DNA from: Aestuariimicrobium ganziense | GTDB taxonomy: Bacteria; Actinomycetota; Actinomycetes; Propionibacteriales; Propionibacteriaceae | Direction of reading: 5' to 3' | Assembly (NCBI RefSeq): GCF_015352975.1 | Contig: NZ_JACYIZ010000004.1 | Location: 124,001-188,000, forward strand | Length of the DNA: 64,000 nt | Shown: piece by piece, positions 37,525-46,735 of the stretch | Numbering within the stretch: position 1 is the first letter of the stretch | Layout: each line of letters starts with the position of its first letter | Program-made: the position numbers and the translations under genes | Notes under the pieces: generated by a model | Database searches by the model: none | What the model was told of the DNA's origin: nothing | Seen by the model: only the letters and a program-made list of their open reading frames with translations

Positions 37525-38726
37525 TGCGCGCCGGTGTGTACTTTCCATGGCTCAACGGACGAGGCGGCGCCGAGCGCCTGGCGATCGACCTGGCCCTTGG
37601 TATGGCCGGACGGGGCATGGACGCCCACCTCTTGGTGGCTGAGGGCACCGACGTGCCGCAGATCGAGAAGGACTTCGGGCGGCCCCTGTCGGCGGTGACG
37701 ATCGTCGAGCTACCAGCGGCACCGCCGTCACCATTGCGAGAGGTCGATCGGACGCGAGAGGCCATCGCGCACCACCGGAGAGCCCGTCGGCTTGACCTCG
37801 ACGTGTTCATCAACGCCGAGTACGGCAGCGACGTGCCCGCCTCTGGACGTTGGAATGTCTTCTACTGCCACTTCCCGCACCCGCTCACCACGCAGGCGCA
37901 GGGTTGGCGACGGCCCTACATGGGTGCGTCAGGCATGGTCAGGCGCTTGGCAACGCATCCCACCAGGGCCAGTGCGGTGGCGAGTTACGACCAGGTGTGG
38001 GCGAACTCTGCCTTCACGCGCGACCACGTGCGCACAACTTGGGAGCGTGACGCGCTGGTGCTGCATCCGGCATGCAGCCCCGTCGCACTCAGCACCAAGA
38101 CACGGACGGTTCTCACCGTCGGCAGATTCCAAGCCGGCGCCTCGGGCACTCCGTACAAGGGCCAGGATCACTTGATCAGAGCTTTCGCCACAATGACCGA
38201 TCTCCATGTCAGGGGTTGGTCTCTGATCCTGGCCGGGGGATTGTCCTGCCACCAGGCCGACGCGGAGTACTTCTCGGATCTCGAGGCCCTGGCCGAGGGT
38301 CTCCCCGTCGCTCTGCGCCCCAACGTCAGTCGAGACGAGCTGGAGCAGCTCTACGGCACGAGCGCGGTGTACTGGCATGCCCAGGGTTTCGGCACGAGTG
38401 AAGCCACTGATCCCCGGGCGCAGGAGCACTTCGGAATCAGCACCGTGGAAGCCATGTCGGCCGGCTGCATTCCGTTGGTGTACGGAGTCGCAGGCCCCAA
38501 GGAGGTGGTGGACCCGATGGGTGCCCAGTTCCAGTGGACGACCATCGACGAGCTGCTTGCCCTCACTCGCACCTGGGTCGAGGGCTACTCGTCTGAAGGG
38601 CCGCCGCGAGATGAGGTGGCCCAGGCCGTGGCGCTCGGTCGCGCCCGTGCGCGCGACTTCGCGCCCGAAGCCTTCACGACGCGGTTGAACCGGCTGCTCG
38701 ACGACCTGCTGGAGTCCCCGCGATGA
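37521..38726 (+). CDS. GT4-family glycosyltransferase (ALG11-like pattern)
   Basis: 401 residues. The start ATGATG at 37521 overlaps the preceding stop. The order FPWLNGRGGAERLAIDLA, FYCHFPHPLTTQ, VWANSAFTRDHVRTTW, LTVGRFQAGASGTPYKGQDHLIRAF and EHFGISTVEAMSAGCIPLVYG matches ALG11-type mannosyltransferases more than ordinary GT4. The glutamate of the E-x7-E motif is present in GISTVEAM. It is followed by a GT2 gene with a four-base overlap. A mannose or similar hexose donor is likely but unproven. Confidence 0.87.
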   Translation: MMRAGVYFPWLNGRGGAERLAIDLALGMAGRGMDAHLLVAEGTDVPQIEKDFGRPLSAVTIVELPAAPPSPLREVDRTREAIAHHRRARRLDLDVFINAEYGSDVPASGRWNVFYCHFPHPLTTQAQGWRRPYMGASGMVRRLATHPTRASAVASYDQVWANSAFTRDHVRTTWERDALVLHPACSPVALSTKTRTVLTVGRFQAGASGTPYKGQDHLIRAFATMTDLHVRGWSLILAGGLSCHQADAEYFSDLEALAEGLPVALRPNVSRDELEQLYGTSAVYWHAQGFGTSEATDPRAQEHFGISTVEAMSAGCIPLVYGVAGPKEVVDPMGAQFQWTTIDELLALTRTWVEGYSSEGPPRDEVAQAVALGRARARDFAPEAFTTRLNRLLDDLLESPR

Positions 38727-39628
38727 CCCGGGCCTCAGTCGTGATTCCGGCGTACAACTGTGCGCCGCTGCTGCGACAGCAACTCGAGGCCCTTGAGGCT
38801 CAGGTCGATCCGGCAATCGAGGTACTGGTGGTCGACAACGGCTCGACGGACGACCTGGTGCAGACCTGTGCTGACTTCGAGGGAAGACTGGCGATCCGGG
38901 TCGTTCCCGCCACCGAGCGCCAAGGTCCGGCCTATGCCCGCAACGTCGGTGCTCGCCAGGCTTCGGCAGACATCCTGTTGTTCTGCGACGCGGACGACAT
39001 CGTCCAGCCCGGGTGGGTAGAGGCCATGACTCGCGCTGTGGAACAGAGCGACCGGGCGCTGGCTGCTGGCCGCTTGGAGCTCGAGTCGCTGAACTCGGCG
39101 ACAGCCCGGAGGGTGTTCTTCGAGGGCACCGACCAGGTTCACTCCGAACCCTTCGTCGTCCAGGGCTACCTGCGGACTGCTTGGGCCGGGAACATGGCCA
39201 TCGGGCGACGGCAGTTCGTCGAGGTCGGTGGCTACGACATGGCCTACGGGTTGATGGGGGACGAGGACACCGAGTTCTCCTGGCGGGCCCAGGAGCACGG
39301 GCTGGAGCTGGTGGTCGTGCCGGAAGCTGTCATTGCCTACCGTCTGCGCGACGGGGTCAAGGGATTGCTGCGCCAGCGCCGTGGCTGGTCCAAGGGCCGC
39401 GTGCTCACCTACGTGCGTAGCCTCGAGCGCGGGCGTGCCGTGACGGGCATGTCCTTGAAGTGGACAGTGACCCGGGTCGTGGCGTTGCCGGTCCGCTGGC
39501 TTCAGACTCGCCGCTCACTCGAACAGAGGATGGTCTTCGCCCGCGATGCCGGAGCGCTCCTGGGCAACTTCGAGGGACAGCTCGCCTACCGAGTCCTGCG
39601 GCGAGCGCCGGCGGCGGAGTTGTTCTGA
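38723..39628 (+). CDS. GT2-family glycosyltransferase
   Basis: 301 residues. SVVIPAYNCAPLLRQQLEAL, VVDNGSTDD, ILLFCDADDIVQPGW (DxD) and GDEDTEFSWRAQEHG define a GT-A GT2 enzyme. It is similar along its length to the protein at 33571. It ends a plus-strand run and converges on the next glycosyltransferase gene 25 bp away. The C-terminal 80 residues are basic and probably membrane-associated. Confidence 0.88.
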   Translation: MTRASVVIPAYNCAPLLRQQLEALEAQVDPAIEVLVVDNGSTDDLVQTCADFEGRLAIRVVPATERQGPAYARNVGARQASADILLFCDADDIVQPGWVEAMTRAVEQSDRALAAGRLELESLNSATARRVFFEGTDQVHSEPFVVQGYLRTAWAGNMAIGRRQFVEVGGYDMAYGLMGDEDTEFSWRAQEHGLELVVVPEAVIAYRLRDGVKGLLRQRRGWSKGRVLTYVRSLERGRAVTGMSLKWTVTRVVALPVRWLQTRRSLEQRMVFARDAGALLGNFEGQLAYRVLRRAPAAELF

Positions 39629-39653
39629 GCTGGCTGGGGCGCCGCGGCCGACC

Positions 39654-40616
39654 CTAGCGCCGCCGCCGGGCACGGTACAGGGTGCCCGGCAGACCCATTG
39701 CCGCGGCAATGAGGAAGCCCCAGTAGCGGACACGACCCAACGACGTCCGTCGTGCGCTCCACATGGCCGAAGAAACTTCTCGTCGTGACCCTCCTGCTGA
39801 CCAGAGCTCGCGGGCATGCTTCCAGAGCTGGTCACTGGCCAGAGTCGAATGCTCCGGGTGGTCGACATGCTTTCCGAAGGTCCTCACCAGCGCCCGGAGG
39901 AAGCGGGGATTGGCCGCCCCGAACTCCACGCTGCCCAAGGAGGTGTCGAGGACTCGGTGCGAAACCAGCGGCTCATTGACCACGGCGAACGTGTGGCGTT
40001 CGGCGAGCCGCAGCCACAGGTCGTAGTCCTCGTAGAAGAGGTCCTCGTCGTACCCGCCCACCTCACGAACCGCAGCGGTCCGGAGCAGAACGCTGGGCGC
40101 AGGGATCCAGTTGTTGAGCAGCAGTTGGCCGAAGATGTTCCCCTGCCGCCTCTCGGCATCCGGCCAGCGGTAGTGCTCGCTGAAGACCTCAGGCAGGCGG
40201 TCGCCGGTGGCGTCGATCCGGTAGGCGTCGCTGTAGCAGGCTGCACAGGAGCTGGGCAGGCGAGCCAGGTGCCTCAGTTGCTGGCCCAGACGGTGCGGTT
40301 CCATCGTGTCGTCGGCCGAGATGTAGAAGTAGAACTCGGTGTCGACATGTGACAGTGCCTCGTTCAGTCCGCTGCACAGGCCCCGGTTCTGCTCGTGCGC
40401 CAGCACCAGGTGGTCGATGCCTGACTGTGCCAAATACTGGGAGGCCGCAGCCGCTGAGCCGTCCCGTGACGCGTCGTCCACGAAGATCACGCGATCGACC
40501 TGCGTGGTCTGGTCGACCACGGAGGCCAGGCATTGGGTGACGTACGCCTCGTGGTTGTAGGAGATGACGATGGCTGTAGTGCCGCTCAGCCGCCCGTCGC
40601 CGGTATCGGGAGCCAT
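39654..40616 (-). CDS. GT2-family glycosyltransferase
   Basis: 320 residues from ATG 40616, one base past the stop of the upstream gene; a 26-codon longer open frame reaches back over that gene and is rejected. AIVISYNHEAYVTQCLASVV, FVDDASRDGS, FYFYISADDTMEPHRLG (DD site) and EDYDLWLRLAERH are the family blocks. It probably adds a residue to the repeat unit. A basic C-terminus (TLYRARRRR) could contact the membrane. Confidence 0.88.
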   Translation of the reverse strand: MAPDTGDGRLSGTTAIVISYNHEAYVTQCLASVVDQTTQVDRVIFVDDASRDGSAAAASQYLAQSGIDHLVLAHEQNRGLCSGLNEALSHVDTEFYFYISADDTMEPHRLGQQLRHLARLPSSCAACYSDAYRIDATGDRLPEVFSEHYRWPDAERRQGNIFGQLLLNNWIPAPSVLLRTAAVREVGGYDEDLFYEDYDLWLRLAERHTFAVVNEPLVSHRVLDTSLGSVEFGAANPRFLRALVRTFGKHVDHPEHSTLASDQLWKHARELWSAGGSRREVSSAMWSARRTSLGRVRYWGFLIAAAMGLPGTLYRARRRR

Positions 40617-40617
40617 G

Positions 40618-41331
40618 TCAGCGTCGTCCCGCGATCGTGGCCAGTCGGCGCATGACGCTTGCCTCCTTGGCGAACCTTTGGTCGTATCCACCACGATCGG
40701 CAGACATGAAGGCGGCCCGGTCGCTGGCGAGCAGCGGATTGAACTGGGGGTCGCCGACCGTGGCGCTCATCGGCGTCTCGATGTCAAACCCTGAGAAGAT
40801 CGCGTTGCGGCGCTTCTGGTGCTCGAACAAGTAGTCATCTCCGTACCAGATCTTCATCTCTTCGGGTATTCGCCTGTAGGACGAGCGTCGCATGAACATG
40901 AGGCTGCCGAAGCCATAGGTGCGGCGGTAAACCGGAAGGATGCGTAGACGACCGGGATCCGGTGGTTGGTCATCGGGCACTGCGTCAGTCAACCCTCGGT
41001 AGCACGAGGCTGCGGGAGTGAGTATGCCGATGGGTAGGCGGAGTGCCCGGCGGGCGAACCTGAACAGGGTCGGTGGGAACAGCAGGTCATCGTTGGCGAT
41101 GCACAGCAGGTCGCTCGTGGCGCTCTGCACCCCCAGATTCCATGCCGGATTGACGTAGATGTTGCCGGGCTGATCGAGGACGATCAGCTTGTGGTGTCTG
41201 AAGGACACTGGAGTCGGGGCGTTGTTGATGACGATCACCTCGCGTACCAAACTCTCCCTGGTGACCATCTCAAGCAGGGGCACGAGGAAGTCGGATCGCT
41301 GGAGCGTGGGGATGATGACGCTGAAGGTCAT
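40618..41331 (-). CDS. GT2-like glycosyltransferase, short
   Basis: 237 residues. FSVIIPTLQRSDFLVPLLEM and VIVINNAPTPV form the donor-binding half; DLLCIANDDLLFP is the DxD equivalent (NDD). WYGDDYLFEHQKRRNAI is the acceptor/base side. It is shorter than usual by the C-terminal helical extension. Codon use is more AT-rich than the neighbours to the left, as in the frameshifted gene that diverges from it. Together they form a lower-GC segment from about 40.6 to 43.2 kb. Confidence 0.82.
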   Translation of the reverse strand: MTFSVIIPTLQRSDFLVPLLEMVTRESLVREVIVINNAPTPVSFRHHKLIVLDQPGNIYVNPAWNLGVQSATSDLLCIANDDLLFPPTLFRFARRALRLPIGILTPAASCYRGLTDAVPDDQPPDPGRLRILPVYRRTYGFGSLMFMRRSSYRRIPEEMKIWYGDDYLFEHQKRRNAIFSGFDIETPMSATVGDPQFNPLLASDRAAFMSADRGGYDQRFAKEASVMRRLATIAGRR

Positions 41332-41408
41332 GCGATCTCCTCACTGTCCCGGCTTGTCACCAACGCTACGGTAGCGCTGCACCGAGCACTCGAAGGAGGG
41401 CCACACCC

Positions 41409-41414
41409 TAGACT
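41409..41414 (+). promoter_or_regulatory. -10 box of a leaderless promoter (frameshifted glycosyltransferase)
   Basis: TAGACT is followed by TTGAGC and the ATG at 41421. The promoter is intact although the gene is broken. Confidence 0.5.
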
Positions 41415-41420
41415 TTGAGC

Positions 41421-42430
41421 ATGCGCATCCTGCTCGGGACCATGAGCCTTCATCAACTGGCGGGTGCTCAGATGTGGACCCGCACCTTGTATGACGAGCT
41501 GGTCGCTCGGAGGCATGAGGTGCACGTCCATGCGGTCGAGGGGAACAGTCTGTGGCCCGGCATGCCTCCATGGGATGTTTCGATGGGCGCTACGACCTGG
41601 CGATCGTCAATCACAACGAGACAATGAGGAGTCTTCGACGCGCTGCGGTTCGCTCGCGGATCATGGTGATTCACGGGGTGGTCCCCGCGCTGGAGTGGCC
41701 TGTGCTGGGCGCCGATGCCTATGTGAGCGTGTCAGAGTACGTGGCGAGCTTCGTCCCCGTGCGATCCACTGTGATCGGCAATCCGATCGACGTGGACCAC
41801 TTCGTTCCCACTGGTGCTGTCAACTCGACCTTGACCAGGGTTGCAATGGTGTCGAATCACGAGTCACCCGCGACGGAGATCCTCCAGGAGGCCTGTTCTC
41901 GCCTCGGCGTCGAATTGGACCTCGTGGGCCTCAACACGAAGCTTGGCCCGACCAGCGACCCGAAGAGTGCCATGGACGCAGCTGATCTCGTGGTCGGGGT
42001 CGGGCGCACGGCTCTCGAAGCGATGGCCTGTGGACGCAACGTCTACTGCATGGGCCCCCGGGGCGCCGACGGCATGATCACGTGGGGCAACGTGGACGAA
42101 CTGGCGCGGTGGAACTTCAACGGGGCGAAGTCAGGGGCGCTACCAACTGCTGGGCGACTCGCGGCGGGGTTGGCTGCAGGGTACGATCCTTCGCGCTCAC
42201 TTCGAGGCTACGTCGTTGCCCACCATGCACCAGGAGTAGTCGCTCAGCAGTATCTCGATCTCGCGGAGAGCGTCGGTTGGCGACAGCGAGTGTTCCCGGC
42301 GCTTGCGCGACGAGGGCCGAAGGCACTGATGTCGCCAAGAATGATGACGGCCCTGGACCCCCTGCTTCGCGAGTGGCAGGGAAGAACCGCCCGGGACGGG
42401 AGGCCAGGCGTGCTCAGTGCTTTGGGCTGA
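41421..42430 (+). pseudogene. Frameshifted GT4-like glycosyltransferase
   Basis: The gene begins with MRILLGTMSLHQLAGAQMWT, a normal GT-B opening, in one frame that stops at 41627. A second frame, readable from about 41552, carries on with RYDLAIVNHNETM, VIHGVVP, VSVSEYVASF and ADLVVGVGRTALEAMACGR, the normal continuation. The two halves join as one protein of about 335 residues if a single -1 (or +2) shift falls between 41552 and 41627, near GATGTTTCGATGGGCGC. No heptamer slippery site is seen there, so programmed shifting is unlikely. It could be a recent mutation or a sequencing error, because the rest of the coding capacity is intact. Confidence 0.72.
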
Positions 42431-42480
42431 GCGGAGCGCCGTAGCGGGAACCACATGGGTGATCCTGGGACATGGCAAAC

Positions 42481-42512
42481 AGGGAGGCCCACCGCGAACG
42501 CTGGGCCTCCCT
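42481..42512 (-). terminator. Hairpin terminator after the secreted Tat protein gene
   Basis: AGGGAGGCCCA and TGGGCCTCCCT are perfect 11-base arms around a 10-base loop. On the minus strand the stem is followed by TGTTTGCC, a weak T run. It lies 19 bp past the end of the Tat gene and may also stop plus-strand transcripts from the broken glycosyltransferase. Confidence 0.7.
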
Positions 42513-42530
42513 GCTAGAGCTGTTGGGGTG

Positions 42531-43076
42531 TCAGGCCGGGATGAAGTCGCTGTCGCACTGGCAGGCCCCGTGCGGAGGCGTCCCGGTCACGGCGACGTCG
42601 ACAACGACTGCGTCGTGGTGATGCGTGTCGGAGCTGCACGGGCACTTGTGACCCCACTGGACGGTGAGGGTCCCCGTGAAGTTCGTCTGCTGGCTGTTGC
42701 CAGTGTTGGTGATGAAGAAGTAGAGCTTGCCAGACTGTCCTGCATCGACCTTGACACAACCAGATCCGCCGGCGGGAGGCGTCCACTGGGGAGTCCCACC
42801 TCCAAACGTGTCAGCCGGTTCGATGTTGCTCAAGACAGGCGAGCAGAAGTAGATCGCGTTGTCGGGGTCATTGTTCTTGACGTCGAAGACCAATCCGTAG
42901 CCCTGGAACACACGCCCCTTGCAGTTGCTGCCGGGGAACTTGCACGCGCCGTCGTAGGTGACGGTGGGCTTCGGGCCGCTGACGGCGAAGGCGGGGGTTG
43001 CGCTCGCAACCACGACCGCAGGGACCGACCAAGCGGCGCCCTTGGCGACCGTTCGGCGGCTGATCAGGTTGCTCAT
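42531..43076 (-). CDS. Tat-exported Cys-rich protein of unknown function
   Basis: 181 residues. The first 30 form a Tat signal: SRRTVAKGAAW then SVPAVVVASATPAFA with a likely cut after AFA. This is a common actinobacterial type. The mature part is about 150 residues, beta-rich, with eight cysteines including CPC and CQC, and a DTHHHD stretch that could bind metal. A segment SGKLYFFITNTGNS resembles surface beta-sandwich proteins. ATG 43076 has GGGGGAAA upstream; an earlier GTG-type start has no such site. It has its own promoter and terminator, sits at the edge of the polysaccharide cluster, and is in the lower-GC segment. No family was recognised. Confidence 0.75.
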   Translation of the reverse strand: MSNLISRRTVAKGAAWSVPAVVVASATPAFAVSGPKPTVTYDGACKFPGSNCKGRVFQGYGLVFDVKNNDPDNAIYFCSPVLSNIEPADTFGGGTPQWTPPAGGSGCVKVDAGQSGKLYFFITNTGNSQQTNFTGTLTVQWGHKCPCSSDTHHHDAVVVDVAVTGTPPHGACQCDSDFIPA

Positions 43077-43136
43077 GTTTTTCCCCCAGGGTGATGAAGA
43101 GCGTGAAGACAAGAGTCGTCAATTCTGACGGATCTC

Positions 43137-43165
43137 AGGTTAAGCCGCCACCGACACGAGGTCAA
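43137..43165 (-). promoter_or_regulatory. Sigma-70-type promoter of the Tat protein gene
   Basis: On the minus strand TTGACC (43165-43160) and TAACCT (43142-43137) are 17 bp apart, with a 60-nt leader before the ribosome site. It is the best -35/-10 pair seen in the window. Confidence 0.6.
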
Positions 43166-43206
43166 GTTCGAATGTCCCCCGTCCTGCTGATGGTATAACC
43201 CGGCCC

Positions 43207-45129
43207 TCAAGCCCGGCTTGACGGCCCCTCCCTCAACCACACCCGCATCGACGACGGACCCCGGTTCCCCCACGCGAAGTAGGGGACCAGCCGCACCTGA
43301 ATCGCCACCTGGTCGGGACCCGTCACCCGGTACAACCCGTCGGCATCCTCAGGCCAGTGATCGGCCATCGCCGTGGCCTCGACCACCGCCACGTCCAGCT
43401 CGTCGTCCCACCCGTCGGTGAACAGCGCGTCGCGCCCCAGCACCAGCGACCCGGCAGCCGGCTCGTCCCCTCGCATCTCGGCGCACAGCACCAGCGGGCC
43501 ACGCCTCACGGCCACCAGACCGGTGTCGGCGCTCACCGCCGGGTCAGCCCACAGACGCTCCGCCACCAGGGGCAGCTCGAGCACCAGTTCGTCCCCGGCG
43601 GCCCAGTCGCGGTGCACCCGCAGGTAGCCCCGGTCGACCAGCGCGTCAACATCGATCCGCTCGCCGTTGACCGTGGCCGTCGCCCCGTTCGCCCAGGCCG
43701 GCACCCGCACCGCCAACGTGAACCGGGCCGCGTCCTCGACCCGGACGCGCACCTGCCCTTCCCACGGGTAGCGGGTCTCGACCGACAACCGCACCGGACC
43801 CTCGTCCAGATCGACGCGAACCTCGCCACCGATGAACAGGGTGACCACCACCTCGTCGCCACCGGTGGCGAACGCGTAGCTCTCGAGCGAGGTCAGCAGC
43901 CGCGCATAGTTCGGTGGGCAGCAGGCCACGCCGAACCACTCCTGGCGGGCGTGCTCACCGTCGGACTGCATCGGGTTGCCGTAGAAGTAGTGGGTGCCGT
44001 CGCTCGACGCCCCGGCCAGCACCGTGTTGTGCAGCGCCAGTTCGGCGACGTCGCCGTACCGTCCCTCGCCGGTGAGTAGACCCATGCGCCAGGCCCACAT
44101 CACCAGTCCGATGCTGGCGCAGGTCTCGTTGTAGCTGGCGTCGTTGGGCAGTTCGTGGTCGCCGCGGAACCCCTCGATCGAGGCGTCGGCGCCGATGCCA
44201 CCGGTGACGTACATCTTGCGGTCGACCACCGAGGTCCACAGCCGCTCGCACGCCGCACGCAGGCCGTCGTCGCCGAGCCGGGCGGCCAGGTCGGCCATCG
44301 CCGAGTACAGGTACATCGCCCGCACCGAGTGGCCGACCGCCTCGTCCTGTTCACGCACGGGCAAGTGGCTCTGGGAGTACTGGCGGTGGCGCTCGGCCTC
44401 TTCGGGACGACGTGGGAAGTAGCGCGCGAAGAAGCCGTCGTCGCCGCGCCGACGCGCCTCGTCCTCGAAGAAGAACGGCTTCGTGCCGCGGTCATTGACG
44501 AACTGTGCCGCCAAGTCGAGGTGCGTCCGGTCGCCGGTCAGGTCGAACAGCTTGACCAGTGCGAGTTCGATCTCCTCATGGCCGTCGTAGCCGTGGGCAG
44601 CCACACCGCCCTCGCCGAACTCACGGCGCACCAACTCGAGGTAGCCCAGCACGATGTCGAGCAGTGAGGTCTTGCCGGTGGCCCGGTGGTGGGCGACCGC
44701 AGCCTCGACCAGGTGGCCCAGGCAGTACAACTCGTGGGCATCGCGCAGGTCGGTGAACCGCAGCCCCGGCTTGACCACCGTGAAGTGGACGTTCAGGTAG
44801 CCGTCGTCACCCTGGGCGCCTGCCACCAGCCCGATCACCTGGTCGAGTGCAGCATCCAGGTGCGGGTCGGGGTGGTGGACCAGGGTGTTGCTGGCGGCCT
44901 CGATCCACTTGGCGACGTCGGACTCCCAGAAGATGTGGGGCTCCTTGTCGTCGCCAGGCTTCCAGTCCAGCCGCAGGGCGTCGAGGTGGCCGGCCTCGGC
45001 CAGTTGCCGGTACTGCTGCGGGATCGTCCGAGTGCGGACGACCTCACGGCGCGGGGCCCAGAACTCGTCGGTGATCGTGACCGCCGAGAGCGGGACGGCA
45101 GACAGGGGAACAGTGGGCAGCGGTGTCAT
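43207..45129 (-). CDS. Beta-L-arabinofuranosidase, GH127 (DUF1680)
   Basis: 640 residues. An (alpha/alpha)6 barrel spans about 20-420 and beta domains follow. The residues known from HypBA1 are in place: E319 (general acid) in ASIEGF, E335 and C337 in NETCASIG, and the zinc-bound C403-C404 in GVACCPPN, with C403 the expected nucleophile. No signal peptide, so it acts in the cytosol on imported oligosaccharides. It removes beta-linked L-arabinofuranose. It diverges from the GH51 gene with a 118-bp gap, so they may be controlled together, although I see no clear operator there beyond a short AAGTACTT palindrome. Confidence 0.92.
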   Translation of the reverse strand: MTPLPTVPLSAVPLSAVTITDEFWAPRREVVRTRTIPQQYRQLAEAGHLDALRLDWKPGDDKEPHIFWESDVAKWIEAASNTLVHHPDPHLDAALDQVIGLVAGAQGDDGYLNVHFTVVKPGLRFTDLRDAHELYCLGHLVEAAVAHHRATGKTSLLDIVLGYLELVRREFGEGGVAAHGYDGHEEIELALVKLFDLTGDRTHLDLAAQFVNDRGTKPFFFEDEARRRGDDGFFARYFPRRPEEAERHRQYSQSHLPVREQDEAVGHSVRAMYLYSAMADLAARLGDDGLRAACERLWTSVVDRKMYVTGGIGADASIEGFRGDHELPNDASYNETCASIGLVMWAWRMGLLTGEGRYGDVAELALHNTVLAGASSDGTHYFYGNPMQSDGEHARQEWFGVACCPPNYARLLTSLESYAFATGGDEVVVTLFIGGEVRVDLDEGPVRLSVETRYPWEGQVRVRVEDAARFTLAVRVPAWANGATATVNGERIDVDALVDRGYLRVHRDWAAGDELVLELPLVAERLWADPAVSADTGLVAVRRGPLVLCAEMRGDEPAAGSLVLGRDALFTDGWDDELDVAVVEATAMADHWPEDADGLYRVTGPDQVAIQVRLVPYFAWGNRGPSSMRVWLREGPSSRA

Positions 45130-45247
45130 CGGTGACTCCAGGTGCAGGCGTTGGCCGAGGAAGTACTTGCGTTGTCAGACGAGCCTACTAGCGTTCGACC
45201 CAGGCACGTCTGAATCGATCTCGACCCCCCTTGGCAGGAGACCCACG

Positions 45248-46729
45248 ATGCCCACCTCGTCCACACCCACCACGCTCGTGCTGGCTGACGCCCCCACCCA
45301 CCACCTCGACCGACGGCTGCAGGGACAGTTCGCCGAACACCTCGGCCACTGCATCGACGGAGGCATCTGGGTCGGGCCCGACTCGTCCATCGCCAACAAG
45401 AACGGCATTCGCAGCGACGTGGTGGCAGCCCTGCGCGAGATCAAGGTGCCGTTGGTGCGCTGGCCCGGCGGCTGCTTCGCCGACGAGTACCACTGGCTCA
45501 AGGGGGTCGGGCCCGAGCGCCAGCCGATGGTCAACACCCACTGGGGCATGGTCAGCGAACCCAATGACTTCGGCACCCACGAGTACTTCGACCTGCTGCA
45601 CCAGTTGGACGCCGAGGCCTACGTCAACGGCAACGTCGGCAGCGGCAGCGTGCAGGAGATGTCGGACTGGATCGAGTACATGACGCTCGAGTCGACCTCA
45701 CCGATGGCCGAACTGCGCCGCGCCCACGGCCGTGAGCAGCCCTGGAAGCTGGAGTTCTTCGGGGTCGGCAACGAGTCGTGGGGCTGCGGCGGCACCATGC
45801 GTCCCGAGCACTACGCCGACCTGTACCGGCAGTACCAGACGTTCGTGCGGCAGTACTCCGACACCCCGATCAGCAAGATCGCGTGCGGCGCCAACGTCGA
45901 CGACTACCGCTGGACCGAGGTGCTGATGGCCAACGCCGCCCGCCAGATGGATGGGCTGAGCCTGCACCACTACACGATTCCCAACGAGGGCATCTGGGAG
46001 AAGAAGGCCTCAGCGCTCGACTTCGACGCCGACGGCTGGCGCGCCACCATGGTGCAGGCCTGGCGGATGGACGAGTTGATCACCCGCCACGGCCAGATCA
46101 TGGATCGCCACGACCCCGGCAAGCGGGTCAACCTGGTGGTCGACGAGTGGGGCACCTGGTACCAGGTCGAGCCCGGCACGAACCCCGGCTTCCTGTTCCA
46201 GCAGAACACCGTGCGCGACGCGGTGGTCGCTGCGATTCACTTCGTCATCTTCCACAAGCACGCGGCCCGGGTGCGGATGGCCAACATCGCCCAGATGGTC
46301 AACGTGCTGCAGGCCATGCTGCTCACCGACGGCCCGCGGATGGTCAAGACCCCGACCTTCCACACCTTCTCGCTGTTCAGCGACCACCAGGACGCCGAGT
46401 TCGTGCCGGTCGGCGGGCAGTTCCCGGACGATGTTGACGTGACCGCCTCGGTCAAGGACGGCGCCCACACGATCAGCTTCGTCAACGCAGGGCTGGACGA
46501 GGCCGCGCCGCTGGTGATCGAACTACCGGTCGAGGCGGGGGAGTTGCTGCGCGCGCAGGTGCTCACCGGCGCCACCATGCAGTCGCACAACACCTTCGAC
46601 CACTCCGACGAGGTGGCGCCGGTCGACCTGGAGAGCGGACGCGACGGGTTCAGCGTCGAGGGTCGTCGGGTGTCAATCACGCTGCCCCCGCACAGCGTCG
46701 CCACCGTGCGGGTGCAGGTGAGGGGCTGA
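45248..46729 (+). CDS. Alpha-L-arabinofuranosidase, GH51
   Basis: 493 residues. A TIM barrel of clan GH-A carries E176 as acid/base in [11 protein letters not shown] and E300 as nucleophile in [10 protein letters not shown]; a C-terminal beta domain ends the protein. [14 protein letters not shown] and [13 protein letters not shown] are the conserved early blocks. ATG 45248 has GGCAGGAG upstream; a longer upstream open frame overlaps the divergent gene and is rejected. Cytosolic. With GH127 it allows complete release of arabinose from arabinan or arabinoxylan fragments or plant glycoproteins. Arabinose catabolic genes are not in the window. Confidence 0.93.
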   Translation: MPTSSTPTTLVLADAPTHHLDRRLQGQFAEHLGHCIDGGIWVGPDSSIANKNGIRSDVVAALREIKVPLVRWPGGCFADEYHWLKGVGPERQPMVNTHWGMVSEPNDFGTHEYFDLLHQLDAEAYVNGNVGSGSVQEMSDWIEYMTLESTSPMAELRRAHGREQPWKLEFFGVGNESWGCGGTMRPEHYADLYRQYQTFVRQYSDTPISKIACGANVDDYRWTEVLMANAARQMDGLSLHHYTIPNEGIWEKKASALDFDADGWRATMVQAWRMDELITRHGQIMDRHDPGKRVNLVVDEWGTWYQVEPGTNPGFLFQQNTVRDAVVAAIHFVIFHKHAARVRMANIAQMVNVLQAMLLTDGPRMVKTPTFHTFSLFSDHQDAEFVPVGGQFPDDVDVTASVKDGAHTISFVNAGLDEAAPLVIELPVEAGELLRAQVLTGATMQSHNTFDHSDEVAPVDLESGRDGFSVEGRRVSITLPPHSVATVRVQVRG

Positions 46730-46735
46730 GAAGGG

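Noticed and set aside
41540..41630. Programmed -1 frameshift in the GT4-like gene
   Set aside because: No X-XXY-YYZ heptamer or following stem is visible; mutation or sequencing error is simpler.
42481..42512. Riboswitch or attenuator
   Set aside because: The hairpin is after the Tat gene stop and has the form of a terminator; no alternative pairing is evident.
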